In this document: piece by piece, positions 25,932 through 36,986 of the stretch
Position numbering within the stretch: the first letter of the stretch is position 1
Layout of the letters: the number at the start of each line of letters is the position of its first letter
Source of the DNA: Rhizobium leguminosarum
Lineage (GTDB): Bacteria; Pseudomonadota; Alphaproteobacteria; Rhizobiales; Rhizobiaceae
Direction of reading: 5' to 3'
Assembly (NCBI RefSeq): GCF_004123835.1
Contig: NZ_MZMU01000025.1
Location: 110,448 to 174,447 of the forward strand
Length of the DNA: 64,000 nucleotides
The notes under the pieces: generated by a model
The model's input: only the letters and a program-made list of their open reading frames with translations
The model's database searches: none
Told to the model about the DNA's origin: nothing
Program-made: the position numbers and the translations under genes

Positions 25932-26042
25932 CAATCCCTCCGCCCGAACAATTCAATCGATTTGACCGCTTTATACCAAGAATTTGCGATTTGAAAGACA
26001 ACGCCCCGATCCCGATCCCCAGGGGTTGGTCCGAGGGTTTGG

Positions 26043-27119
26043 TCATTGTACCGCCGGCTTGTCGTTCGGAACCGGGCCGACATCGGGCAAAGCGCCATCG
26101 GCGTCGGTGGCAGGCGCTGCGGTCGGAGCGGCGGCGAGCGCGCTTGCGGCGGAAGGTCCGCCATAGGTGGCGGCCTGCATCGAGCCGACGGAAGCAGCAT
26201 CGAGCACGGCGGCGCAGGCTTTGGGCAGGTCGGAGACCATCATCTCGCGCGGCGGCTTCGGCGGCTTGGCGCCGGGCTTCGGCGGTTTCGGCGGCGCCCA
26301 GGGCGCCGGCGTAAACCAGTAGGCGAGCGACTTGTCGCAGCCGTCGCCGGTGGCGACCGGGGCCTGCGGCGTGCACCCGGCAGCACCCGGTGGGCACTTG
26401 ATGCGGATGTGGAAATGCGAGTCATGGCCGTATATCGGCCGGAGTTTGCCAAGGTTGGTGCGGTCGCCCCTCCAGGTGTCGCACATTTTCTTCTTGATGG
26501 CAGGATTGACGAAAATGCGCTCCACTTCGGGATAGCTTGCAGCCAGCATCAGCAGCCGCGCGTGCGATTGCGTCCACACCTTGGGGTCGACGGTCAGGAA
26601 CTTGCCCTTCTGCAGCATGGTGGTGAAGGGCAGATCCTGGCGCTCCTCGGCCGTCATGCGGCGCGTGGGCATCGGCGTGAACCAGATATCGGCATCGAGG
26701 CCGATCTGGTGCGAGGAATGGCCGTTCAGCATCGGCCCGCCTCGCGGTTGCGCAATGTCGCCGACGAGAATGCCCGGCCAGCCGGCATATTTGACCCCGT
26801 CCTGCGAAAGACGTTCGAGCAGCGCGATCATCGCCGGATTGCCCCAGCGGCGATTGCGCGAAAGCCGCATCGCCTGCCAGGTCGGCCCGTCGGTCGGCAG
26901 CGCCACCGCACCCGTCATGCAGCCCTTTGCGTAAAAGCCGATCGGCTGTGCCGGTCCCTGCGTCGGCAGGCCGACGGCGCCGAACTGCCCTTTGGCGCTG
27001 CCCGGGCTCGGCGTCTTCTGCTGGGCGCCGACGTCGCCGGCGGCGAGGCTTGCGCCGATTGCGCCGGCAAGCGTCAGTTTGCCGAATGTCCTGAAAGCCT
27101 GAGCGAAGCCAAAAGCCAT
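26043..27119 (-). CDS. mepA: Penicillin-insensitive murein endopeptidase
   Basis: 358 residues. Signal peptide up to GDVGAQ. The zinc LAS-peptidase motifs are HSSHQIGLDADIWF and HDSHFHIRIKCP, which supply the metal ligands. MepA cleaves D-Ala-DAP crosslinks of peptidoglycan in the periplasm. After the peptidase domain comes a Pro/Lys-rich linker (PPKPPKPGAKPPKPP) and an Ala-rich tail of about 70 residues that is longer than in E. coli MepA (274 residues). The gene is divergent from the yejA-type gene. Confidence 0.93.
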   Translation of the reverse strand: MAFGFAQAFRTFGKLTLAGAIGASLAAGDVGAQQKTPSPGSAKGQFGAVGLPTQGPAQPIGFYAKGCMTGAVALPTDGPTWQAMRLSRNRRWGNPAMIALLERLSQDGVKYAGWPGILVGDIAQPRGGPMLNGHSSHQIGLDADIWFTPMPTRRMTAEERQDLPFTTMLQKGKFLTVDPKVWTQSHARLLMLAASYPEVERIFVNPAIKKKMCDTWRGDRTNLGKLRPIYGHDSHFHIRIKCPPGAAGCTPQAPVATGDGCDKSLAYWFTPAPWAPPKPPKPGAKPPKPPREMMVSDLPKACAAVLDAASVGSMQAATYGGPSAASALAAAPTAAPATDADGALPDVGPVPNDKPAVQ

Positions 27120-27249
27120 GCTGTTCCCTTAATTCGATGTCGAAGTGATTTGCACTCGAATCTATCCTGAAAAGCGATTTTGGTGAATCGATGATTTGCT
27201 GGACGGGCGCAGGAGGGGCCGGTGACGGAACGCCGCAGCGCCTCAGGCA

Positions 27250-27279
27250 TTGACAGGAGCTGACCTTTGACAGGAGCTG
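27250..27279 (+). promoter_or_regulatory. Tandem 13-base direct repeat with -35-like elements
   Basis: TTGACAGGAGCTG occurs twice with a 17-base period, 98-127 bases before the peptide-binding protein gene. Each copy contains a perfect -35 hexamer TTGACA, so this is probably the promoter region of the downstream operon, possibly duplicated. Confidence 0.45.
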
Positions 27280-27376
27280 GCGGCTCAAAATTTCGCGAGC
27301 CCGGCAAAAACCAGACTCTCTCCTGTTTTTCGCCCCTATTTCTCGTATTGTCGGATCCATCAATATTCAGGGGAAA

Positions 27377-29215
27377 ATGGGAATGGCGGCTTTGTGGTCG
27401 AAAATCGGTCTGTTTCTGTCGCTTGCGGGTGCTCTGGCGCCGCAGGCGGCATTGGCTGAGGGCCAGCCGTTTCAGATCGGAAGCTCGGTCATCAGCGAGA
27501 TGAAGTACAAGCCGGGCTTTACTCATTTCGACTATGTGAACCCTAATGCCCCGAAGGGTGGAGACCTGCGCCTCTCCGCGAGCGGGGCCTTCGACACCTT
27601 CAACCCGCTACTTGTCAAAGGCCAAGTGGGAGTAGGCCTGACGCTCGTATACGACACCTTGATGAAGGCGGCAGATGACGAGCTGCTTGTCTCCTACGGT
27701 CTGCTTGCCGAAGGGCTGTCTTTTCCCGCCGACGTCTCGAGCACGACCTTCCGCCTGCGTAAGGAGGCAAAATGGGCAGATGGTCAGCCGGTAACGCCCG
27801 AGGATGTCATCTTCAGCCTGGATAAGACGAAGGAACTGAATCCCATCAGCGCGAACTACTACCGGCACGTGGTGAAGGCCGAGAAGACCGGCGAACGCGA
27901 CGTGACCTTCACTTTCGACGAAAAGCACAACCGCGAGCTCCCGAATATTCTCGGCCAGTTGGTGGTCGTGCCGAAACACTGGTGGGAGGGGCAGGGACCG
28001 GACGGCAAGCCACGCGATATCTCAAAGACGACGCTCGAGCCCGTGATGGGTTCGGGACCTTACAAGATTGCTTCCTTCTCCCCCGGCGCGACGATCCGCT
28101 ACGAATTGCGCGATGACTATTGGGGCAAGGACCTCAATGTGAATGTCGGCCAGAACAATTTCCGCAACGTCGTCTACACCTATTTTGGTGATCGGGACGT
28201 CGAGTTCGAAGCCTTTCGCGCCGGCAACAGCGACTACTGGCAGGAAACCACGGCTGCCCGCTGGGCGACGGGATATGATTTCCCCGCGGTGAAGGAAGGA
28301 CGTGTCAAGAAAGAGGAGGTTGCAAACCCGCTGCGGGCCACCGGCATCATGCAGGCTCTCGTGCCCAACATGCGACGTGACCTCTTCAAGGACATCAGGG
28401 TCCGCGAGGCGCTGAACTATGGACTGGATTTTGAGGAGCTGAACCGCACCGTTGCCTTTAACAGTTACAAACGCATCGACAGTTATTTCTGGAATACCGA
28501 ACTCGCCTCCTCCGGCCTTCCACAAGGTAGAGAACTGGAAATTCTGCAGGGCATGAAGGATAAGGTTCCGCCCGAAGTCTTCACGACGCCCTATGCCAAT
28601 CCTGTCGGAGGCGATCCGCAGAAGAGCCGCGACAATCTACGCAAGGCAATTGCGCTTCTGAAAGAAGCCGGCTGGGAGCTCAAGGGCAATCGCATGGTCA
28701 ATACCAAGACTGGCCAGCAGATGAGTTTCGAGATCCTGTTGTCGAGCCCCATGCTGGAGCGCTGGGCGGTGCCCTATGCCAGCAATCTCAGGAAAATCGG
28801 CATAGATGCGCGCGTGCGGACGGTCGATGCCTCGCAAAACGTCAACCGTGAACGCAGTTTCGACTTCGACATGATCTGGAATGTCTGGGCGCAGTCGATG
28901 AACCCTGGCAATGAGCAAGCCGACTATTGGGGATCTGGTTCGGTCAACCAGCAGGGGTCTCAAAATTACGCAGGCATCGCCAATCCGGCCGTCGATGAGC
29001 TCATCCGCATGATTATCTTCGCGCCGAACCGCGATGAACAGGTCGCGGCGATCAAGGCGATGGACAGGGTACTGCTTGCCAACCATTACGTCATCCCGCT
29101 GTTCTACCGCGGTACCCAGAACATCGTCTATTGGAACACGATCACCCATCCCGCCGAATTCCCGACCTATAGCCTGGGCTTCCCTGATGCCTGGTGGTCG
29201 ACCTCGGCGAAATGA
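27377..29215 (+). CDS. yejA: Peptide ABC transporter substrate-binding protein, YejA-like
   Basis: 612 residues, family SBP_bac_5. Signal peptide (LWSKIGLFLSLAGALAPQAALA). Mature protein begins GQPFQIGSSVISEMKYKPGFTHFDYVNPNAPKG (shown to the first landmarks), a YejA hallmark, and later carries the family segments DVIFSLDKTKE and NYGLDFEELNRT. With YejB, YejE and YejF it imports peptides; this transporter class takes up microcin C in E. coli and is important for resisting plant antimicrobial peptides in rhizobia. GGGGAAA precedes the ATG at 27377. Confidence 0.92.
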   Translation: MGMAALWSKIGLFLSLAGALAPQAALAEGQPFQIGSSVISEMKYKPGFTHFDYVNPNAPKGGDLRLSASGAFDTFNPLLVKGQVGVGLTLVYDTLMKAADDELLVSYGLLAEGLSFPADVSSTTFRLRKEAKWADGQPVTPEDVIFSLDKTKELNPISANYYRHVVKAEKTGERDVTFTFDEKHNRELPNILGQLVVVPKHWWEGQGPDGKPRDISKTTLEPVMGSGPYKIASFSPGATIRYELRDDYWGKDLNVNVGQNNFRNVVYTYFGDRDVEFEAFRAGNSDYWQETTAARWATGYDFPAVKEGRVKKEEVANPLRATGIMQALVPNMRRDLFKDIRVREALNYGLDFEELNRTVAFNSYKRIDSYFWNTELASSGLPQGRELEILQGMKDKVPPEVFTTPYANPVGGDPQKSRDNLRKAIALLKEAGWELKGNRMVNTKTGQQMSFEILLSSPMLERWAVPYASNLRKIGIDARVRTVDASQNVNRERSFDFDMIWNVWAQSMNPGNEQADYWGSGSVNQQGSQNYAGIANPAVDELIRMIIFAPNRDEQVAAIKAMDRVLLANHYVIPLFYRGTQNIVYWNTITHPAEFPTYSLGFPDAWWSTSAK

Positions 29216-29365
29216 GCGGGCTTGCATTGAAGGCGGCCTCGGCTCCAAATGGCGCAAGCGAATCACGACAAGCCGGTACGGCCGGCAAGGGAAGGCTGGC
29301 GGATTGAGCAGCATCGGACTGGACGGCAGGCAGACAAGAAGAAGATTTCCGGAGGCTGAAGGCTG

Positions 29366-30454
29366 ATGGGCGCCTATGTCATTCGCCGCCTGCTTCTGAT
29401 GATCCCGACCATCGTCGGCATCATGGCGATTTCCTTCATCGTCATTCAATTCGCACCGGGAGGTCCGGTCGAGCAGGTGATCGCCCAATTGACCGGTCAG
29501 GCCGATGGCGCCGATCAGCGCCTGTCCGGTGGCGGTGACCTGATGGGTGACGGAGGAGGGGACGACGGCTCCAGATACCGCGGCGCCCAAGGGCTCGATC
29601 CGGAACTGATCGCCAAACTCGAAAAACAGTTCGGCTTCGACAAGCCGCCGCTGACCCGTTTTGGCGAGATGATGTGGAATTACATCCGCTTCGATTTCGG
29701 CGAGAGTTTCTTCCGCAACACTTCCGTGCTCGAACTCATCAAGGAGAAGCTTCCGGTATCGATCTCGCTCGGCATCTGGATCCTGATCTTCTCTTATGCC
29801 ATTTCCATCCCGCTCGGCATCCGCAAGGCGGTCAAGGACGGATCGACCTTCGACGTCTGGACGTCGGGCGTCATCGTCGTCGGCTACGCCGTCCCGAGCT
29901 TCCTCTTCGGCATTCTGCTGATCGTGCTTTTCGCCGGCGGCTCCTTCTACGACTGGTTTCCGTTGCGCGGCCTGGTCTCCGACAATTTCGATCAGCTCGC
30001 CTGGTGGCAGAAGCCGCTCGATTATTTTTGGCACCTCACCCTGCCGCTGATCTCGCTTTCGCTTGCAGCCTTCGCGACGACGACCCTGCTGACCAAGAAT
30101 TCCTTCATCGAGGAAATCAAGAAGCAGTATGTCGTCACCGCCCGCGCCAAGGGTCTGAATGAGCGGCAGGTGCTCTACGGCCATGTCTTCCGCAACGCCA
30201 TGCTGATCATCATTGCCGGTTTTCCCGGCGCCTTCATTTCCGCTTTCTTCACCGGCTCGCTGCTGATCGAGAACATCTTCTCACTCGACGGCCTCGGCCG
30301 TCTCGGCTATCTCTCGGTCATCAACCGGGATTACCCGATCGTCTTCGCCACACTCTACATCTTCTCGCTGCTCGGCCTCGTCGTCAGCCTGGTTTCCGAC
30401 CTGATCTACACCTGGATCGATCCGCGCATCGATTTCGAGCGGAGGGATGTCTGA
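29366..30454 (+). CDS. yejB: Peptide ABC transporter permease, YejB-like
   Basis: 362 residues, DppB/OppB type. First helix MIPTIVGIMAISFIVIQFAPGGPVEQV (first part), a polar Gly/Asp-rich insert of about 45 residues characteristic of YejB, then five more helices and the coupling loop ARAKGLNERQVLYGHVFRNAML. It forms half of the membrane channel. The start follows the yejA stop by 150 bases with no clear signal; the stop overlaps the yejE start (TGATG). Confidence 0.94.
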   Translation: MGAYVIRRLLLMIPTIVGIMAISFIVIQFAPGGPVEQVIAQLTGQADGADQRLSGGGDLMGDGGGDDGSRYRGAQGLDPELIAKLEKQFGFDKPPLTRFGEMMWNYIRFDFGESFFRNTSVLELIKEKLPVSISLGIWILIFSYAISIPLGIRKAVKDGSTFDVWTSGVIVVGYAVPSFLFGILLIVLFAGGSFYDWFPLRGLVSDNFDQLAWWQKPLDYFWHLTLPLISLSLAAFATTTLLTKNSFIEEIKKQYVVTARAKGLNERQVLYGHVFRNAMLIIIAGFPGAFISAFFTGSLLIENIFSLDGLGRLGYLSVINRDYPIVFATLYIFSLLGLVVSLVSDLIYTWIDPRIDFERRDV

Positions 30455-31602
30455 TGGACGCCGCCGCAAATCCCGCTGTCGCAACACCCGTCAAGCCGCC
30501 GCGCAAAGGCCTGCTCTCGCCGACCAACATTCGCCGCTGGCAGAATTTCCGCGCGAACGGCCGCGGTTACTGGGCGCTGTGGCTGTTCATGGTCTTGTTT
30601 ATCCTCAGCCTGTTTGCCGAGTTCCTCGCCAACGACCGGCCGATCATCGCCTCCTACAAGGGCGAGATCCTGTTCCCTGTCCTCGTCGATTATCCCGAGG
30701 AGAAGTTCGGCGGCTTCCTGGCCGAAACCGACTACCGTTCCTCGGTGATTGCGGACGAGATCAATGCCAATGGCTGGATGATCTGGCCGCCGATCCGCTA
30801 TTCCTACCGCTCGGTCAATTCCAACATTCCGCATTCGGCCCCCACCGCTCCCTTCTGGCTGATGACGAAGGAGGAGCGCTGCGCCGGCTACCCGCAAGGG
30901 GTGAATGATCCGGATTGCACGCTTGGCAATCTCAACTGGCTCGGCACCGATGACCAGGCGCGCGACGTGTTGGCGCGCGTCATCTATGGCTTCCGCATAT
31001 CGGTGCTCTTCGGCCTGGTGCTGACCATCTGCTCGGCGGTCATCGGCGTGACGGCGGGTGCGGTGCAGGGCTATTTCGGCGGCTGGACCGATCTGCTGTT
31101 GCAGCGCTTTATCGAGATCTGGTCGTCGATGCCGGTGCTTTACATCCTGCTGATCATCGCCGCCATTCTGCCGCCAGGCTTCTTCGTGCTGCTCGGCATC
31201 ATGCTGCTCTTTTCCTGGGTCGGTTTCGTCGGCATCGTGCGCGCCGAATTCCTGCGCGCCCGCAATTTCGAATATGTCCGCGCCGCCCGCGCGCTCGGCG
31301 TCAACAACCGCACCATCATGTGGCGGCACATGCTGCCGAACGCCATGGTCGCGACGCTGACCTTCCTGCCCTTCATCCTCTCCGGCTCGATCACCACCCT
31401 GACCTCGCTCGATTTCCTCGGCTTCGGCATGCCGCCCGGCTCCCCCTCGCTCGGTGAGATGATCGCCCAGGGCAAGACCAATCTGCAGGCGCCGTGGCTC
31501 GGGCTGACGGCCTTCTTCGCCATGTCGATCATGCTTTCCCTGCTGATCTTCATCGGCGAGGCCGTGCGCGATGCCTTCGATCCGAGGAAGACGTTTCAAT
31601 GA
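30454..31602 (+). CDS. yejE: Peptide ABC transporter permease, YejE-like
   Basis: 382 residues, DppC/OppC type with an N-terminal cytoplasmic stretch. First helix WLFMVLFILSLFAEFLA, a periplasmic region of about 120 residues containing TDDQARDVLARVIYGFRIS, then helices and the coupling loop ARALGVNNRTIMWRHMLPNA. It pairs with YejB. In related operons yejF follows directly; here two small genes lie between. Confidence 0.94.
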   Translation: MDAAANPAVATPVKPPRKGLLSPTNIRRWQNFRANGRGYWALWLFMVLFILSLFAEFLANDRPIIASYKGEILFPVLVDYPEEKFGGFLAETDYRSSVIADEINANGWMIWPPIRYSYRSVNSNIPHSAPTAPFWLMTKEERCAGYPQGVNDPDCTLGNLNWLGTDDQARDVLARVIYGFRISVLFGLVLTICSAVIGVTAGAVQGYFGGWTDLLLQRFIEIWSSMPVLYILLIIAAILPPGFFVLLGIMLLFSWVGFVGIVRAEFLRARNFEYVRAARALGVNNRTIMWRHMLPNAMVATLTFLPFILSGSITTLTSLDFLGFGMPPGSPSLGEMIAQGKTNLQAPWLGLTAFFAMSIMLSLLIFIGEAVRDAFDPRKTFQ

Positions 31603-31674
31603 GTGGAGTCATCTCGTCATTTCCAGGCGTTCAGACTAAGGTTAGGCATGACGCAACTTTTGAGGCACAGGCCG

Positions 31675-31965
31675 ATGAACAAGATCGTGTTTGAGCATTA
31701 TCCTGCATCGAAGCTGCCGGAAGAACTCCGAAAGGGCCTGGAGAAAGACGCCATGGTGCGTGTGGTGATCGAGGAGGAAGCCAAGGAGGAGGGGAGAGAC
31801 CCTTTTCCAGGTTTCAGAAACCTGCCGAAAATTGAGCGGAAGCCGATGACCACAGGCGAAACCCTCGCCGCCATTCGGCGCATAAAAGCGGAAGACAGGC
31901 CGTCGGTGACTGCCGAGGAAGCGGTCGCCAGAATTCGCCGGCTGCGGGATGAATGGGATGATTGA
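31675..31965 (+). CDS. Putative antitoxin of a PIN-domain pair
   Basis: 96 residues from ATG 31675 (MNKIVFEHYPASKLPEELRK); an earlier ATG at 31648 would add nine residues. The protein is charged, with a compact N-terminus followed by basic and acidic helices (TTGETLAAIRRIKAEDRPS, EEAVARIRRLRDEWDD). No known DNA-binding fold was recognised with confidence. The call rests on the gene order: small charged protein directly upstream of and overlapping (ATGA) a PIN-domain gene, the standard layout of VapBC-type modules. Confidence 0.6.
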   Translation: MNKIVFEHYPASKLPEELRKGLEKDAMVRVVIEEEAKEEGRDPFPGFRNLPKIERKPMTTGETLAAIRRIKAEDRPSVTAEEAVARIRRLRDEWDD

Positions 31966-32464
31966 TGCAAGGTGTCAGTAGAATTTATCTCGACACGAAT
32001 ATTTTCATCATGGCATTCGAGAGGCGGGACGAGACGAGTGATCGCCTCGCTCAACTGCTTGCCGCCGGCGATGCTGATGCCGAGCCGAGATTCGTGACGA
32101 GTGAGTTGACGCTGTCCGAGCTTCTGGTGACGCCATATCGTCAGAATGACGACAGCCTGATTGAAGCGTATGAAGGGCTGATCCTGACGAGCAGCTGGCT
32201 TGAAGTGCTCCCGATCGTTCCACCCACACTTCGATATGCTGCTGTGCTGCGGTCTCAATATGGCAGCCTGAAATTACCGGACGCCATTCATCTATCGACG
32301 GCCATCGGCGCAAACTGTTCGCATATCCTGACGGACGATCGGGGAATAAAGGACGAATACCGGCTCACCCATCGCATATATGGGCGGACAGCGGAAGCTC
32401 GGCCCTTGACCATTCTTCGTCCGGACGAGCCCACTCTTTCCTCCCTCCTGAGAAGTCTGGCCGA

Positions 32465-32468
<4 letters not shown>
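31962..32468 (+). CDS. PIN-domain ribonuclease, VapC-like toxin
   Basis: 168 residues. The four acidic positions of the PIN nuclease are visible: Asp10 (IYLDTNIFI), Glu52 (LTLSELL), Asp106 (LKLPDAIHL) and Asp124/125 (HILTDDRG). VapC toxins cleave tRNA or rRNA; this one is longer than average (about 130) by a C-terminal extension of some 35 residues. It overlaps the putative antitoxin gene by 4 bases and its stop overlaps the yejF start by 4 bases, so it is inserted seamlessly in the transporter operon. Confidence 0.82.
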
Positions 32469-34093
<1,625 letters not shown>

Positions 34094-34102
34094 AAGAAGA
34101 TC

Positions 34103-35062
34103 ATGTCTGCAACTCCTCCCGTTCTCATCGACATCAAGTTCAATCCCGAAGGCGTCGCCCGCGTGCTGAAGACGGCCTTTGCCGATCGAGGCAGCATCAA
34201 TCTCGCCGATCCGGCCAATCAGGCCCGCGATCTCCGCGAGGTCGAATACGCGCTTCTCTGGAAACCGGATGCCGACCTTTTCGCGCGGGCACCGAACCTG
34301 AAAGTGATCTTCTCAGGCGGCGCTGGCGTCGACCATATTATCGGCATGGACGGCCTGCCTGAGATCCCGATCGTCCGCTTCGTCGACCGCAGCCTGACGA
34401 CCCGTATGAGCGAATGGGTGGTCATGCAATGCCTGATGCATCTGCGCGGCCAATACGCCCATGACAGCCACCAGCGGCAGCGTGAGTGGGCTAAGCTGAT
34501 CGCGCCGGAGGCGGCGGAAGTGACCGTCGGCGTCATGGGTCTCGGCAATCTCGGGCAGGATGCGGTCGCCAAGCTGAAAGTGATGGGGTTCAACGTCATC
34601 GGCTGGTCGCGCAGCCGCAAGCAGATCGATGGCGTCGAAACCTTCGATGCCAGCGAGTTGGATAGCTTCCTTGCAAGAACCGACATCCTCGTCGGCCTGC
34701 TGCCGCTGACGCCTGAAACATCAGGCTTCCATAACGCCGGGCTGTTTGCGAAGCTGCGCCGCAACGGCGCGCTCGGGCAGCCAGTTTTCATCAATGCCGG
34801 CCGCGGTAAAAGCCAGGTCGAGGCCGATATTACTTCCGCCATCCGTGACGGCACCCTTGGCGGCGCTTCCCTCGATGTCTTCGAGGCGGAGCCGCTTGCA
34901 TCAGACAACCCGTTGTGGGAATTGCAGAACGTCTTCATCACGCCGCACGACGCGGCGGTCTCCGAAGAAAACGCGCTGTTCCGTCATGTCGAGACGCAGA
35001 TCGCCCGTTTCGAGCGTGGCGGGCCGCTGCAGTTCGTGGTCGACCGCGCCGTCGGCTATTGA
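34103..35062 (+). CDS. ghrA: Glyoxylate/hydroxypyruvate reductase A type 2-hydroxyacid dehydrogenase
   Basis: 319 residues. NAD(P)-binding GVMGLGNLGQDAVAKL near residue 145; catalytic residues in INAGRGKSQVE (Arg), DVFEAEPLASDNPLW (Glu) and ITPHDAAVS (His). The sequence fits the GhrA subfamily that reduces glyoxylate and hydroxypyruvate. It begins 10 bases after yejF, so it is likely the last gene of that transcript. The exact substrate is inferred from family only. Confidence 0.88.
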   Translation: MSATPPVLIDIKFNPEGVARVLKTAFADRGSINLADPANQARDLREVEYALLWKPDADLFARAPNLKVIFSGGAGVDHIIGMDGLPEIPIVRFVDRSLTTRMSEWVVMQCLMHLRGQYAHDSHQRQREWAKLIAPEAAEVTVGVMGLGNLGQDAVAKLKVMGFNVIGWSRSRKQIDGVETFDASELDSFLARTDILVGLLPLTPETSGFHNAGLFAKLRRNGALGQPVFINAGRGKSQVEADITSAIRDGTLGGASLDVFEAEPLASDNPLWELQNVFITPHDAAVSEENALFRHVETQIARFERGGPLQFVVDRAVGY

Positions 35063-35146
35063 GCTTTCGGAACCTTCCAGACAGCCACCCGTTTCTTCTG
35101 CGGAAATTCTTGCCGGCGAGGCCGGTTAAGACAGTGGAAGGAGACG

Positions 35147-35494
35147 ATGATGGCCCATCAGACGGAAACACGCTGGGAAAAGTCGGATGGCAAGCTTCAC
35201 AAGGAAGAGCAGATCCCGCCCGTGAAGGCAAGGCAGGGACGCATGGGTTATCGCGTCCTGACGGTGCTGATCGTCGCGTTGGTGCTTGCCTTCGTGGTTT
35301 GGATACCGGTCGAGATCTGGGGTAATCGCGAGGCAAACGAAGTGGCACCGCAGCAGCCAGGTCAGCAGCTCCAGTCGCAGCAGCCTGCTCCGGCCCCCGC
35401 GCCGGCGCTACAGAACGGCACTGCCGTTCCAACCGAAACGCCGAACACAACGCCGGCCGCTCCGAATGTGGCGCCCGCAACGCCGGCCCAATAG
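35147..35494 (+). CDS. Hypothetical single-pass membrane protein with Pro/Gln-rich tail
   Basis: 115 residues. A basic cytoplasmic N-terminus is followed by one membrane helix (VLTVLIVALVLAFVVWIPVEI, about residues 37-57) and a low-complexity Pro/Gln/Ala/Thr tail. GGAAGGAG precedes ATG 35147 (a second ATG follows directly). No function can be assigned; such proteins are common in rhizobia. A hairpin resembling a terminator follows at 35515. Confidence 0.75.
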   Translation: MMAHQTETRWEKSDGKLHKEEQIPPVKARQGRMGYRVLTVLIVALVLAFVVWIPVEIWGNREANEVAPQQPGQQLQSQQPAPAPAPALQNGTAVPTETPNTTPAAPNVAPATPAQ

Positions 35495-35514
35495 TCGTGA
35501 GCAAAACCATGTTC

Positions 35515-35553
35515 ACGTCCCGTCGCCACACCGCGGCGGGACGTTCATTGTTT
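35515..35553 (+). terminator. Probable intrinsic terminator
   Basis: 12-base arms ACGTCCCGTCGC and GCGGCGGGACGT (one G-T pair) around a 6-base loop, followed within 6 bases by TTTT, 21 bases after the stop of the single-pass membrane protein gene. Confidence 0.7.
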
Positions 35554-35681
35554 TGTCTGGACTTTAGCCGCCGATTTTTCGATAAGAAGGCACACGAGCC
35601 GGTTTCGTGCGCCGGCTGGGAACTTGGCAGTACCCGGGAATTTGGCAGCACCTGACCGGAGTGGACAGGGGCGGGAGTTTG

Positions 35682-36986
35682 ATGGCCAGGACCGATATCG
35701 CAAGACGCGTCTACAATCACGCCTGGAAACTCGATCCGATCATCCGCAGCCTGATCGATACCGACTTCTACAAGCTTTTGATGCTGCAGATGATCTGGAA
35801 GCTCTATCCGGATGTGAACGCGTCCTTCACCCTCATCAACCGCACCAAGCGCGTACGTCTGGCCGAGGAGCTCGATGAAGGCGAATTGCGCGAGCAGCTC
35901 GACCATGCCCGCACGCTGAGACTCTCCAAGAAGGAGATGATCTGGCTTGCGGGTAACAGCTTCTATGGTCGCGCGCAGATCTTCGAACCGGAATTCCTTG
36001 CCTGGCTTTCCAATTTCCAGCTTCCCGAATACGAGCTGTCGAAGAAGGACGGGCAATATGTGCTGGATTTCCACGGGTCGTGGAAGGAAACCACCATGTG
36101 GGAAATCCCGGCGCTCGCCATCGTCAACGAGCTGCGCTCGCGCTCGGCGATGAAGGCGCTCGGTCCCTTCACCCTCGATGTGCTCTATGCCCGCGCCAAG
36201 GCGAAGATGTGGTCGAAGGTCGAACGGCTGAAGGAATTGCCGGGCTTGCGTATCTCCGATTTCGGCACCCGCCGCCGCCACAGTTTCCTCTGGCAGCGCT
36301 GGTGCGTCGAGGCGCTGAAGGAAGGCATCGGGCCGGCTTTTGCCGGTACCAGCAACGTATTGCTGGCGATGGATTCCGATCTCGAGGCCGTCGGCACCAA
36401 TGCCCACGAGCTGCCGATGGTGGCTGCCGCCCTTGCCGATACCGACGAGCAGTTGCGCAACGCGCCCTACAAAATCCTTCGCGATTGGAACAAGCTCTAT
36501 GGCGGCAACCTTCTGATCGTGCTGCCGGATGCCTTCGGCACCGCCGCCTTCCTGCGCGACGCGCCGGAATGGGTCGCCGACTGGACCGGCTTCCGCCCGG
36601 ACAGTGCCCCGCCGATCGAAGGCGGCGAGAAGATTATCGACTGGTGGAAGAAGATGGGCCGCGATCCGCGCCAGAAGCTGCTGATCTTCTCGGACGGTCT
36701 GGATGTCGACGCCATCATCGATACCTACCGGCATTTCGAAGGCCGCGTGCGCATGAGTTTCGGCTGGGGCACGAACCTGACGAACGATTTTTCCGGCTGC
36801 GCGCCGATCGAGATCTCCGGCCTCAACCCGATCTCCGTCGTCTGCAAGGTCAGCGACGCCAACGGCCGTCCGGCGGTGAAGCTCTCCGACAACCCGCAGA
36901 AGGCGACCGGCGACCCGGCTGAGGTCGAACGCTACCTGAAATTCTTCGGCGCCGAGGACAGGATCGATCAGACCGTTCTGGTATAG
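35682..36986 (+). CDS. pncB: Nicotinate phosphoribosyltransferase
   Basis: 434 residues, full length. Conserved stretches: LIDTDFYKLLMLQMIW, FGTRRRHSFLWQRW, GTSNVLLAM, GTNAHELPMV (region of the phosphorylated histidine), IFSDGLDVDAII and FGWGTNLTND. It makes nicotinate mononucleotide from nicotinate and PRPP in NAD salvage. The ATG at 35682 (MARTDIARRVYNH) is preceded by GGGAG; 25 further open codons upstream lack similarity. Its last 19 bases overlap the convergent small gene at 36968. Confidence 0.95.
   Translation: MARTDIARRVYNHAWKLDPIIRSLIDTDFYKLLMLQMIWKLYPDVNASFTLINRTKRVRLAEELDEGELREQLDHARTLRLSKKEMIWLAGNSFYGRAQIFEPEFLAWLSNFQLPEYELSKKDGQYVLDFHGSWKETTMWEIPALAIVNELRSRSAMKALGPFTLDVLYARAKAKMWSKVERLKELPGLRISDFGTRRRHSFLWQRWCVEALKEGIGPAFAGTSNVLLAMDSDLEAVGTNAHELPMVAAALADTDEQLRNAPYKILRDWNKLYGGNLLIVLPDAFGTAAFLRDAPEWVADWTGFRPDSAPPIEGGEKIIDWWKKMGRDPRQKLLIFSDGLDVDAIIDTYRHFEGRVRMSFGWGTNLTNDFSGCAPIEISGLNPISVVCKVSDANGRPAVKLSDNPQKATGDPAEVERYLKFFGAEDRIDQTVLV

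Noticed and set aside
26046..27170. 374-codon open frame antisense to mepA
   Set aside because: mepA has a signal peptide and intact zinc motifs; the opposite frame has none.
30406..31599. 397-codon open frame antisense to yejE
   Set aside because: Repetitive Glu/Arg/His composition typical of the reverse strand of a membrane protein gene.
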